Source: Closterium sp. Naga37s-1 (taxonomy: Eukaryota > Streptophyta > Zygnematophyceae > Desmidiales > Closteriaceae). From it: a stretch of DNA of 64,000 nt. The stretch lies in the NCBI GenBank assembly GCA_947471745.1, contig CANJKZ010000262.1, positions 132,501 through 196,500 on the forward strand, in the 5' to 3' direction. The position numbers and the translations under genes are program-made. This document shows positions 10,305-23,400 of the stretch, one piece after another. Position 1 is the first letter of the stretch; every line of letters begins with the position of its first letter. The notes under the pieces were generated by a model. It saw only the letters and a list, made by a program, of their open reading frames with translations, ran no database searches and was not told the DNA's origin.

Positions 10305-11419
10305 TGTTGAACGAGCACTGCGACAACCGCGGATGCAAAGCAATGCGCTAACACTAGCTCGAGGCCTAATTGACTTCTTAGTACGCGTTTAGAGAGGCAA
10401 CCAGAGCACGTCCTTAAAGACGAACACTAGTTAGTAAACGCAAACCTCGCGACAATGTCTAGGAGGCAGCGGAAAAGGAAATACTAAGCGCCCAAGAGAT
10501 CGCTGACTGGTCTTGCGGGATTGCTGATGAGTATGAGAAATTGCTGACAAGGACTAACAAAACAGGCTGACTCAATTTCTAGGTTCCAGTTCCTGGCAGT
10601 GGAATTGCACAGCATGCAGTTGGGCTGGTTGTCTAAGTATCAGTTACCCTTGAGAAGCTCTGCGAAGAAATCAGCAATTGCAGATAGTGCGAAATTTATC
10701 TGGCTATGTAACAGATTTCGTGATTCGCAAATAGGACACTGAATTGAAGACCCACCCCACACCTGCATCACCCCTCCCCAGTTTTGGATTTCGTACTTCG
10801 CGAAGCTCGCGAAAGGTATTGGGGTCAGCTCTGTTTTTAGCTGATATGGTATCTTAAGCAATGGGAGAAATGGCAGGAACACGTACAGTGTTTCAATCAT
10901 GATAGTGCTTGATCACACACATCCCAGCTTGGCACACATCAAGAAGATAGATAGTTGAATGAGGTACCTTGTTTTTATGATTGCAATAATTATATTAAAT
11001 ATCTGGCTCCATCTCGCTACACCTTTCATCAGAGCTGTACTGATACTTCATACCTAGTCATTGTGAAGTGAGGATACGTGCGTCAGCGGCGGTTCAAGGG
11101 ACAAATTTTGTCTGGCTTCATAATCCATTCCTCCCTCCATAGTTCCACCCCGCTGACACTGACCCTGGCTCGTCGTGGATATCTGAGCCTTGGGATTGTC
11201 GAAACCAGCCTTTCCAGCTGCCAGTCCTAGGTCGTCGTTAACTCTCCCGCGTGGAATGGCGAGAGTCGATCGCGCTGTTGTTTAACCTTTCTCCGGATTA
11301 GGCTAACGGGTCATCAGGCGAAGCGAAGCCCCCAGTCCCTGATGTGTCTCTGACACATCGCATTCGCCGGGAAACGTCAGATCACATCGCAACGGTTCGA
11401 AATCCCCGCGGCGGTCTTG
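10305..11419. promoter_or_regulatory. divergent intergenic region, stress-protein gene / PTAC3
   Basis: 1.1 kb between two divergent start codons, so it should hold both promoters and 5' UTRs. It is more AT-rich in the middle (10900-11060) than the surrounding genes. I see no convincing TATA box, conserved motif or gene in it. Confidence 0.5.
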
Positions 11420-14400
11420 ATGGCGACATCGTATCCTGCTGTCTCGGCTCACTCGAGGCCCGCGTACCAACTACCTCTGGTCAAGCCTTATCAAAAACCC
11501 AAACCCGCCAGCGTCATTCTTCCTCCGATTTCTCGCTCTCAGCTGCTAGGGATCCGACTTCCAGTCTCTAGAATCTCGGTTCCTAGGGTTACAACCCGTT
11601 GTACGGTCCCCGATATAGTCACATCGTCGAGTAAACGCCCTGGTGTCTTGACTGGATTAAGAGGAAAGGCTGTTGGGCCAGTAGTTGCTGCGAGGTGCAG
11701 TCCGGTACCGCAGTGCGGCAACGGGGGTAAATGTGAGAGCAAGCAGCATAGGAGGGTCGTTCGGTCGTTAGCGTCGTCGTCTGATTCCGAGTCGTGGACG
11801 ACGGTTGTCGGCGGAGCAAGCGACGGCGACGCAGCTAGTGCGACACGTGCGACAACTGCGACGGGTTCGGCGGCGAGCGGCGGCCAGGAGCAGGCATTGT
11901 CGCAGGATGGATCGCACGCGCAAGTGAAGGCGGAGGGAGCGACAGCGGGAGTGAATGGTCAGGTGGAGGGGTTTAGAGCGGTGGATGGAGGTTTGGAGGG
12001 GAGAGAGGAAGACGACGAGGAGGAATGGGAAGAGGAGGAGGATGAGGAGGAGGATGAGGAGGAGGGAGAGGAGGAGGAGGAGGAGGGATGGGAGGAGGAG
12101 GAGGAAGAAGAGGTGGAGGAGAGTGAGGAGGAGAGGAGGGAGAGGAGGCAGCAGTCAGAGCAGTGGCTGGTGAATTTCGACAAGCTCGGATCCACAGGTA
12201 AGCGTTGCAGTTCCCCGGGTGAGCTCGTCTCCATAGGTGTTCATTTCGTAGCGTGAGAAATGTGATGTGCATGTGCTCCAATCCCAAGGTTCAACGGTGT
12301 GTGGGAGGTGGTGGGGTAAGCTGGTGCTGAAACGTTCGGTTTTCGCCAGCGGGATGTATCGTCTTCATGGCGCATTCCCACACCTACTTACCGCTTCCCC
12401 CAGCTCTTCCCTCTCCAACCCCTCCCTCTTTCCCCCTCCCCCCCACCTCCCCCTCTCCCCTCTCCTCTCCCCTCCTTCCCCTGCTCTTCCTCCCTCTCAT
12501 CCCCTTCCCCCTTCCCGCTTCCGCAGTGCCGGTATCCGCGCTGGACGCGCAGCAGCTGCGCCTGTTCTTCGCAGAGTCGCTGGCGCGCAGCAGCCGCGAG
12601 GGCGCGGGGGAGGAGGTGGAGGCGCGCATGGCGGAGATGCGCCGCCTGGGGCTCCGGGCGGGCGCGCGCGCGCACCATGCGGCCGTGGTCGTACACACGG
12701 CCAAGGGGGACCTCTTTGAAGCGGTAAGGGGGGAAGGGAGGACGGAGAAAAGGGGAAAAAACAAAAAAGCGAAAGGGCAGGGCGCAATACGCGGCCGTGG
12801 TAGCCACGGTCGGCGCTGCAGGTGCGTGTCCGTGCTGCGCCTGAGCATAAGCGCATCATCTTATCCCCCTCTGTCCCTCCCCCACTTTCCCCACCCTTCT
12901 GCAACTCCTCCCCCCCATCCTATCAGCGCCGCGCCCTGAGGCGCATGCTGAACAGTGGCATCTTTCACCTGTACAAGACGCTGTTGCCGTGCTGTGGCTG
13001 AGCGGAAGCACACTAACCGATCCCCTGCTGTCCTCTCTCCGCCACACCCCCCTTACCACCCAGGCAGCGTCGAGCCCGGAGGCACATGTTGAACAGCGGC
13101 GTGTTCCCTCTATACGAGACGCTGGTGTCGGTGATGCGGCTCAGTGGGCGGCAGAGAGGCCACATCTCCGTCTTCACCCCTCCCCCCCACTTCCTCTCTT
13201 GCCGTCCCCCTCTCCCCATCAGCGCCGTGCCCTGCGGCGCATGCTAAACAGCGGCGTGTCCCCCCTGTTCGAGACGCTGGTGGCGGTGCTGCTGCGGCTA
13301 AGAGGCAGGCAGAGAGGCACCGTGTTCCTCTTACTCCCTCCCCACCTTCCCCTCCCCTTTTCCCTCCCTTCCCCCACCCCGCTAACAGCGCCGCGCCCTG
13401 CGGCGGATGCTGAACAGAGGCGCTGGTGGCCGTGCTGCGGCTGAGTGGAAGCACACTAAGCGATTCTTCCCCCTTCCTTACCCTTTACCTCTGCAGCGCC
13501 GAGCCTTGCGCCGCATGCTGAACAGCGGCGTGTTCCCGCTGTATGAGACGCTGGTGGCGGTGTTGCAGCTGAGCGGCAGGCAGAGACCTCCTGTTCCCCC
13601 TCTTCCCCTTTCCCCCCCTTCCCCCGTACCCATCCTATCAGCGCCGCGCCCTGAGGCGCATGCTGAACAGTGGCGTGTTCCCGCTGTACGAGACGCTGGT
13701 GGCGGTGCTGCGGCTGAGCAGATGTGCACTGATTGATCCCCCCCCTTCCATCTCTCCGCTTCCCGCTCCCTCCCCACACACGTTCTTTCGCCCTTAACAG
13801 CGACGGGCCCTGCGGCGAATGCTGAACAGCGGCGTGTTCCCGCTGTACGAGACGCTGGTGGCGGTGCTGCGGCTGAGTGGGCGGAGGGGGCAGGTGGCGG
13901 AGGGGGAGGGCATCCTCGCGCTCATGGGGGAGCTGCAACTCAACCAGCGGGCGGCGTGGGTCGTCCTTATCGGTTAGTGACAAGGGCAGCGTGGTGGTGG
14001 GGGGGGGGATGGGCAGTACTTCGGTTCTGAGGGTTATAGCCCCCCGACAAGCGCCTTCCTTCTCGTTTCTTGCGCCCCTCCCCTGTCGGGGCGGACATGC
14101 GGACATGTCCACAGGGGCACCCACCTGTGCCTTTCCAGAGTAACTATTTGCATCGGGAGGGGCGGCCCACTTCCTCCCACATGTGCCTGCCCTCCCCTTC
14201 CCCTTCCACTCTTGAAAACGCCTCAACTTCTCACCCTTCGGCCCATGAATTCCCCCCTCCTCCCTTCCCCCCGCTCCTCCTTCCCCCGCCCATGCCCCTG
14301 CAGAGGAGTTATTCGCGTCGGGCAGTCACGCGGAGGGAAAAGCTCTTCTGTTGCGGGGGGTGGAGGACGGGATGTGGCCCACAGCAGGCCTGATAGACAC

Positions 14401-17400
14401 CGTGGTGGAGAGCAGCTGCCGGGAGCGCCGCCTCTCTCCATCTCACATGCGTCTGCCCTCCCCTTTCCCTTCCACTCCCTGCAGAGGAGCTGTTCGCATC
14501 AGGCTCCCATGCTGAAGGGAAAGCTCTGCTGTTGCGGGGGGTGGAGGACGGGATGTGGCCCACAGCAGGCCTGATAGACACCGTGGTGGAGAGCAGCTGC
14601 CGGGAGCGCCGCCTCTCTCCATCTCACATGCGTCTGCCCTCCCCTTTCCCTTCCACTCCCTGCAGAGGAGCTGTTCGCATCAGGCTCCCATGCTGAAGGG
14701 AAAGCTCTGCTGTTGCGGGGGGTGGAGGACGGGATGTGGCCCACAGCAGGCCTGATAGACACCGTGGTGGAGAGCAGCTGCCGGGAGCGCCGCCTCTCTC
14801 CATCTCACATGCGTCTGCCCTCCCCTTTCCCTTCCACTCCCTGCAGAGGAGCTGTTCGCATCAGGCTCCCATGCTGAAGGGAAAGCTCTGCTGTTGCGGG
14901 GGGTGGAGGACGGGATGTGGCCCACAGCAGGCCTGATAGACACCGTGGTGGAGAGCAGCTGCCGGGAGCGCCGCCTCTCTCCATCTCACATGCGTCTGCC
15001 CTCCCCTTTCCCTTCCACTCCCAGCAGAGGAGCTGTTCGCATCAGGCTCCCATGCTGAAGGGAAAGCTCTGCTGTTGCGGGGGGTGGAGGACGGGATGTG
15101 GCCCACAGCAGGCCTGATAGACACCGTGGTGGAGAGCAGCTGCCGGGAGCGCCGCCTCTCTCCATCTCACATGCGTCTGCCCTCCCCTTTCCCTTCCACT
15201 CCCTGCAGAGGAGCTGTTCGCATCAGGCTCCCATGCTGAAGGGAAAGCTCTGCTGTTGCGGGGGGTGGAGGACGGGATGTGGCCCACAGCAGGCCTGATA
15301 GACACCGTGGTGGAGAGCAGCTGCCGGGAGCGCCGCCTCTCTCCATCTCACATGCGTCTGCCCTCCCCTTTCCCTTCCACTCCCTGCAGAGGAGCTGTTC
15401 GCATCAGGCTCCCATGCTGAAGGGAAAGCTCTGCTGTTGCGGGGGGTGGAGGACGGGATGTGGCCCACAGCAGGCCTGATAGACACCGTGGTGGAGAGCA
15501 GCTGCCGGGAGCGCCGCCTCTCTCCATCTCACATGCGTCTGCCCTCCCCTTTCCCTTCCACTCCCTGCAGAGGAGCTGTTCGCATCAGGCTCCCATGCTG
15601 AAGGGAAAGCTCTGCTGTTGCGGGGGGTGGAGGACGGGATGTGGCCCACAGCAGGCCTGATAGACACCGTGGTGGAGAGCAGCTGCCGGGAGCGCCGCCT
15701 CTCTCCATCTCACATGCGTCTGCCCTCCCCTTTCCCTTCCACTCCCTGCAGAGGAGCTGTTCGCATCAGGCTCCCATGCTGAAGGGAAAGCTCTGCTGTT
15801 GCGGGGGGTGGAGGACGGGATGTGGCCCACAGCAGGCCTGATAGACACCGTGGTGGAGAGCAGCTGCCGGGAGCGCCGCCTCTCTCCATCTCACATGCGT
15901 CTGCCCTCCCCTTTCCCTTCCACTCCCTGCAGAGGAGCTGTTCGCATCAGGCTCCCATGCTGAAGGGAAAGCTCTGCTGTTGCGGGGGGTGGAGGACGGG
16001 ATGTGGCCCACAGCAGGCCTGATAGACACCGTGGTGGAGAGCAGCTGCCGGGAGCGCCGCCTCTCTCCATCTCACATGCGTCTGCCCTCCCCTTTCCCTT
16101 CCACTCCCTGCAGAGGAGCTGTTCGCATCAGGCTCCCATGCTGAAGGGAAAGCTCTGCTGTTGCGGGGGGTGGAGGACGGGATGTGGCCCACAGCAGGCC
16201 TGATAGACACCGTGGTGGAGAGCAGCTGCCGGGAGCGCCGCCTCTCTCCATCTCACATGCGTCTGCCCTCCCCTTTCCCTTCCACTCCCTGCAGAGGAGC
16301 TGTTCGCATCAGGCTCCCATGCTGAAGGGAAAGCTCTGCTGTTGCGGGGGGTGGAGGACGGGATGTGGCCCACAGCAGGCCTGATAGACACCGTGGTGGA
16401 GAGCAGCTGCCGGGAGCGCCGCCTCTCTCCATCTCACATGCGTCTGCCCTCCCCTTTCCCTTCCACTCCCTGCAGAGGAGCTGTTCGCATCAGGCTCCCA
16501 TGCTGAAGGGAAAGCTCTGCTGTTGCGGGGGGTGGAGGACGGGATGTGGCCCACAGCAGGCCTGATAGACACCGTGGTGGAGAGCAGCTGCCGGGAGCGC
16601 CGCCTCTCTCCATCTCACATGCGTCTGCCCTCCCCTTTCCCTTCCACTCCCTGCAGAGGAGCTGTTCGCATCAGGCTCCCATGCTGAAGGGAAAGCTCTG
16701 CTGTTGCGGGGGGTGGAGGACGGGATGTGGCCCACAGCAGGCCTGATAGACACCGTGGTGGAGAGCAGCTGCCGGGAGCGCCGCCTCTCTCCATCTCACA
16801 TGCGTCTGCCCTCCCCTTTCCCTTCCACTCCCTGCAGAGGAGCTGTTCGCATCAGGCTCCCATGCTGAAGGGAAAGCTCTGCTGTTGCGGGGGGTGGAGG
16901 ACGGGATGTGGCCCACAGCAGGCCTGATAGACACCGTGGTGGAGAGCAGCTGCCGGGAGCGCCGCCTCTCTCCATCTCACATGCGTCTGCCCTCCCCTTT
17001 CCCTTCCACTCCCTGCAGAGGAGCTGTTCGCATCAGGCTCCCATGCTGAAGGGAAAGCTCTGCTGTTGCGGGGGGTGGAGGACGGGATGTGGCCCACAGC
17101 AGGCCTGATAGACACCGTGGTGGAGAGCAGCTGCCGGGAGCGCCGCCTCTCTCCATCTCACATGCGTCTGCCCTCCCCTTTCCCTTCCACTCCCTGCAGA
17201 GGAGCTGTTCGCATCAGGCTCCCATGCTGAAGGGAAAGCTCTGCTGTTGCGGGGGGTGGAGGACGGGATGTGGCCCACAGCAGGCCTGATAGACACCGTG
17301 GTGGAGAGCAGCTGCCGGGAGCGCCGCCTCTCTCCATCTCACATGCGTCTGCCCTCCCCTTTCCCTTCCACTCCCTGCAGAGGAGCTGTTCGCATCAGGC

Positions 17401-20400
17401 TCCCATGCTGAAGGGAAAGCTCTGCTGTTGCGGGGGGTGGAGGACGGGATGTGGCCCACAGCAGGCCTGATAGACACCGTGGTGGAGAGCAGCTGCCGGG
17501 AGCGCCGCCTCTCTCCATCTCACATGCGTCTGCCCTCCCCTTTCCCTTCCACTCCCTGCAGAGGAGCTGTTCGCATCAGGCTCCCATGCTGAAGGGAAAG
17601 CTCTGCTGTTGCGGGGGGTGGAGGACGGGATGTGGCCCACAGCAGGCCTGATAGACACCGTGGTGGAGAGCAGCTGCCGGGAGCGCCGCCTCTCTCCATC
17701 TCACATGCGTCTGCCCTCCCCTTTCCCTTCCACTCCCTGCAGAGGAGCTGTTCGCATCAGGCTCCCATGCTGAAGGGAAAGCTCTGCTGTTGCGGGGGGT
17801 GGAGGACGGGATGTGGCCCACAGCAGGCCTGATAGACACCGTGGTGGAGAGCAGCTGCCGGGAGCGCCGCCTCTCTCCATCTCACATGCGTCTGCCCTCC
17901 CCTTTCCCTTCCACTCCCTGCAGAGGAGCTGTTCGCATCAGGCTCCCATGCTGAAGGGAAAGCTCTGCTGTTGCGGGGGGTGGAGGACGGGATGTGGCCC
18001 ACAGCAGGCCTGATAGACACCGTGGTGGAGAGCAGCTGCCGGGAGCGCCGCCTCTCTCCATCTCACATGCGTCTGCCCTCCCCTTTCCCTTCCACTCCCT
18101 GCAGAGGAGCTGTTCGCATCAGGCTCCCATGCTGAAGGGAAAGCTCTGCTGTTGCGGGGGGTGGAGGACGGGATGTGGCCCACAGCAGGCCTGATAGACA
18201 CCGTGGTGGAGAGCAGCTGCCGGGAGCGCCGCCTCTCTCCATCTCACATGCGTCTGCCCTCCCCTTTCCCTTCCACTCCCTGCAGAGGAGCTGTTCGCAT
18301 CAGGCTCCCATGCTGAAGGGAAAGCTCTGCTGTTGCGGGGGGTGGAGGACGGGATGTGGCCCACAGCAGGCCTGATAGACACCGTGGTGGAGAGCAGCTG
18401 CCGGGAGCGCCGCCTCTCTCCATCTCACATGCGTCTGCCCTCCCCTTTCCCTTCCACTCCCTGCAGAGGAGCTGTTCGCATCAGGCTCCCATGCTGAAGG
18501 GAAAGCTCTGCTGTTGCGGGGGGTGGAGGACGGGATGTGGCCCACAGCAGGCCTGATAGACACCGTGGTGGAGAGCAGCTGCCGGGAGCGCCGCCTCTCT
18601 CCATCTCACATGCGTCTGCCCTCCCCTTTCCCTTCCACTCCCTGCAGAGGAGCTGTTCGCATCAGGCTCCCATGCTGAAGGGAAAGCTCTGCTGTTGCGG
18701 GGGGTGGAGGACGGGATGTGGCCCACAGCAGGCCTGATAGACACCGTGGTGGAGAGCAGCTGCCGGGAGCGCCGCCTCTCTCCATCTCACATGCGTCTGC
18801 CCTCCCCTTTCCCTTCCACTCCCTGCAGAGGAGCTGTTCGCATCAGGCTCCCATGCTGAAGGGAAAGCTCTGCTGTTGCGGGGGGTGGAGGACGGGATGT
18901 GGCCCACAGCAGGCCTGATAGACACCGTGGTGGAGAGCAGCTGCCGGGAGCGCCGCCTCTCTCCATCTCACATGCGTCTGCCCTCCCCTTTCCCTTCCAC
19001 TCCCTGCAGAGGAGCTGTTCGCATCAGGCTCCCATGCTGAAGGGAAAGCTCTGCTGTTGCGGGGGGTGGAGGACGGGATGTGGCCCACAGCAGGCCTGAT
19101 AGACACCGTGGTGGAGAGCAGCTGCCGGGAGCGCCGCCTCTCTCCATCTCACATGCGTCTGCCCTCCCCTTTCCCTTCCACTCCCTGCAGAGGAGCTGTT
19201 CGCATCAGGCTCCCATGCTGAAGGGAAAGCTCTGCTGTTGCGGGGGGTGGAGGACGGGATGTGGCCCACAGCAGGCCTGATAGACACCGTGGTGGAGAGC
19301 AGCTGCCGGGAGCGCCGCCTCTCTCCATCTCACATGCGTCTGCCCTCCCCTTTCCCTTCCACTCCCTGCAGAGGAGCTGTTCGCATCAGGCTCCCATGCT
19401 GAAGGGAAAGCTCTGCTGTTGCGGGGGGTGGAGGACGGGATGTGGCCCACAGCAGGCCTGATAGACACCGTGGTGGAGAGCAGCTGCCGGGAGCGCCGCC
19501 TCTCTCCATCTCACATGCGTCTGCCCTCCCCTTTCCCTTCCACTCCCTGCAGAGGAGCTGTTCGCATCAGGCTCCCATGCTGAAGGGAAAGCTCTGCTGT
19601 TGCGGGGGGTGGAGGACGGGATGTGGCCCACAGCAGGCCTGATAGACACCGTGGTGGAGAGCAGCTGCCGGGAGCGCCGCCTCTCTCCATCTCACATGCG
19701 TCTGCCCTCCCCTTTCCCTTCCACTCCCTGCAGAGGAGCTGTTCGCATCAGGCTCCCATGCTGAAGGGAAAGCTCTGCTGTTGCGGGGGGTGGAGGACGG
19801 GATGTGGCCCACAGCAGGCCTGATAGACACCGTGGTGGAGAGCAGCTGCCGGGAGCGCCGCCTCTCTCCATCTCACATGCGTCTGCCCTCCCCTTTCCCT
19901 TCCACTCCCTGCAGAGGAGCTGTTCGCATCAGGCTCCCATGCTGAAGGGAAAGCTCTGCTGTTGCGGGGGGTGGAGGACGGGATGTGGCCCACAGCAGGC
20001 CTGATAGACACCGTGGTGGAGAGCAGCTGCCGGGAGCGCCGCCTCTCTCCATCTCACATGCGTCTGCCCTCCCCTTTCCCTTCCACTCCCTGCAGAGGAG
20101 CTGTTCGCATCAGGCTCCCATGCTGAAGGGAAAGCTCTGCTGTTGCGGGGGGTGGAGGACGGGATGTGGCCCACAGCAGGCCTGATAGACACCGTGGTGG
20201 AGAGCAGCTGCCGGGAGCGCCGCCTCTCTCCATCTCACATGCGTCTGCCCTCCCCTTTCCCTTCCACTCCCTGCAGAGGAGCTGTTCGCATCAGGCTCCC
20301 ATGCTGAAGGGAAAGCTCTGCTGTTGCGGGGGGTGGAGGACGGGATGTGGCCCACAGCAGGCCTGATAGACACCGTGGTGGAGAGCAGCTGCCGGGAGCG

Positions 20401-23400
20401 CCGCCTCTCTCCATCTCACATGCGTCTGCCCTCCCCTTTCCCTTCCACTCCCTGCAGAGGAGCTGTTCGCATCAGGCTCCCATGCTGAAGGGAAAGCTCT
20501 GCTGTTGCGGGGGGTGGAGGACGGGATGTGGCCCACAGCAGGCCTGATAGACACCGTGGTGGAGAGCAGCTGCCGGGAGCGCCGCCTCTCTCCATCTCAC
20601 ATGCGTCTGCCCTCCCCTTTCCCTTCCACTCCCTGCAGAGGAGCTGTTCGCATCAGGCTCCCATGCTGAAGGGAAAGCTCTGCTGTTGCGGGGGGTGGAG
20701 GACGGGATGTGGCCCACAGCAGGCCTGATAGACACCGTGGTGGAGAGCAGCTGCCGGGAGCGCCGCCTCTCTCCATCTCACATGCGTCTGCCCTCCCCTT
20801 TCCCTTCCACTCCCTGCAGAGGAGCTGTTCGCATCAGGCTCCCATGCTGAAGGGAAAGCTCTGCTGTTGCGGGGGGTGGAGGACGGGATGTGGCCCACAG
20901 CAGGCCTGATAGACACCGTGGTGGAGAGCAGCTGCCGGGAGCGCCGCCTCTCTCCATCTCACATGCGTCTGCCCTCCCCTTTCCCTTCCACTCCCTGCAG
21001 AGGAGCTGTTCGCATCAGGCTCCCATGCTGAAGGGAAAGCTCTGCTGTTGCGGGGGGTGGAGGACGGGATGTGGCCCACAGCAGGCCTGATAGACACCGT
21101 GGTGGAGAGCAGCTGCCGGGAGCGCCGCCTCTCTCCATCTCACATGCGTCTGCCCTCCCCTTTCCCTTCCACTCCCTGCAGAGGAGCTGTTCGCATCAGG
21201 CTCCCATGCTGAAGGGAAAGCTCTGCTGTTGCGGGGGGTGGAGGACGGGATGTGGCCCACAGCAGGCCTGATAGACACCGTGGTGGAGAGCAGCTGCCGG
21301 GAGCGCCGCCTCTCTCCATCTCACATGCGTCTGCCCTCCCCTTTCCCTTCCACTCCCTGCAGAGGAGCTGTTCGCATCAGGCTCCCATGCTGAAGGGAAA
21401 GCTCTGCTGTTGCGGGGGGTGGAGGACGGGATGTGGCCCACAGCAGGCCTGATAGACACCGTGGTGGAGAGCAGCTGCCGGGAGCGCCGCCTCTCTCCAT
21501 CTCACATGCGTCTGCCCTCCCCTTTCCCTTCCACTCCCTGCAGAGGAGCTGTTCGCATCAGGCTCCCATGCTGAAGGGAAAGCTCTGCTGTTGCGGGGGG
21601 TGGAGGACGGGATGTGGCCCACAGCAGGCCTGATAGACACCGTGGTGGAGAGCAGCTGCCGGGAGCGCCGCCTCTCTCCATCTCACATGCGTCTGCCCTC
21701 CCCTTTCCCTTCCACTCCCTGCAGAGGAGCTGTTCGCATCAGGCTCCCATGCTGAAGGGAAAGCTCTGCTGTTGCGGGGGGTGGAGGACGGGATGTGGCC
21801 CACAGCAGGCCTGATAGACACCGTGGTGGAGAGCAGCTGCCGGGAGCGCCGCCTCTCTCCATCTCACATGCGTCTGCCCTCCCCTTTCCCTTCCACTCCC
21901 TGCAGAGGAGCTGTTCGCATCAGGCTCCCATGCTGAAGGGAAAGCTCTGCTGTTGCGGGGGGTGGAGGACGGGATGTGGCCCACAGCAGGCCTGATAGAC
22001 ACCGTGGTGGAGAGCAGCTGCCGGGAGCGCCGCCTCTCTCCATCTCACATGCGTCTGCCCTCCCCTTTCCCTTCCACTCCCTGCAGAGGAGCTGTTCGCA
22101 TCAGGCTCCCATGCTGAAGGGAAAGCTCTGCTGTTGCGGGGGGTGGAGGACGGGATGTGGCCCACAGCAGGCCTGATAGACACCGTGGTGGAGAGCAGCT
22201 GCCGGGAGCGCCGCCTCTCTCCATCTCACATGCGTCTGCCCTCCCCTTTCCCTTCCACTCCCTGCAGAGGAGCTGTTCGCATCAGGCTCCCATGCTGAAG
22301 GGAAAGCTCTGCTGTTGCGGGGGGTGGAGGACGGGATGTGGCCCACAGCAGGCCTGATAGACACCGTGGTGGAGAGCAGCTGCCGGGAGCGCCGCCTCTC
22401 TCCATCTCACATGCGTCTGCCCTCCCCTTTCCCTTCCACTCCCTGCAGAGGAGCTGTTCGCATCAGGCTCCCATGCTGAAGGGAAAGCTCTGCTGTTGCG
22501 GGGGGTGGAGGACGGGATGTGGCCCACAGCAGGCCTGATAGACACCGTGGTGGAGAGCAGCTGCCGGGAGCGCCGCCTCTCTCCATCTCACATGCGTCTG
22601 CCCTCCCCTTTCCCTTCCACTCCCTGCAGAGGAGCTGTTCGCATCAGGCTCCCATGCTGAAGGGAAAGCTCTGCTGTTGCGGGGGGTGGAGGACGGGATG
22701 TGGCCCACAGCAGGCCTGATAGACACCGTGGTGGAGAGCAGCTGCCGGGAGCGCCGCCTCTCTCCATCTCACATGCGTCTGCCCTCCCCTTTCCCTTCCA
22801 CTCCCTGCAGAGGAGCTGTTCGCATCAGGCTCCCATGCTGAAGGGAAAGCTCTGCTGTTGCGGGGGGTGGAGGACGGGATGTGGCCCACAGCAGGCCTGA
22901 TAGACACCGTGGTGGAGAGCAGCTGCCGGGAGCGCCGCCTCTCTCCATCTCACATGCGTCTGCCCTCCCCTTTCCCTTCCACTCCCTGCAGAGGAGCTGT
23001 TCGCATCAGGCTCCCATGCTGAAGGGAAAGCTCTGCTGTTGCGGGGGGTGGAGGACGGGATGTGGCCCACAGCAGGCCTGATAGACACCGTGGTGGAGAG
23101 CAGCTGCCGGGAGCGCCGCCTCTCTCCATCTCACATGCGTCTGCCCTCCCCTTTCCCTTCCACTCCCTGCAGAGGAGCTGTTCGCATCAGGCTCCCATGC
23201 TGAAGGGAAAGCTCTGCTGTTGCGGGGGGTGGAGGACGGGATGTGGCCCACAGCAGGCCTGATAGACACCGTGGTGGAGAGCAGCTGCCGGGAGCGCCGC
23301 CTCTCTCCATCTCACATGCGTCTGCCCTCCCCTTTCCCTTCCACTCCCTGCAGAGGAGCTGTTCGCATCAGGCTCCCATGCTGAAGGGAAAGCTCTGCTG

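Noticed and set aside
11959-12287. Ser- or Pro-rich proteins on the minus strand at 11959-12287 and again at 47146-47973
   Set aside because: They are the reverse complement of the Glu-rich coding tracts of PTAC3 exons 1 and 12.
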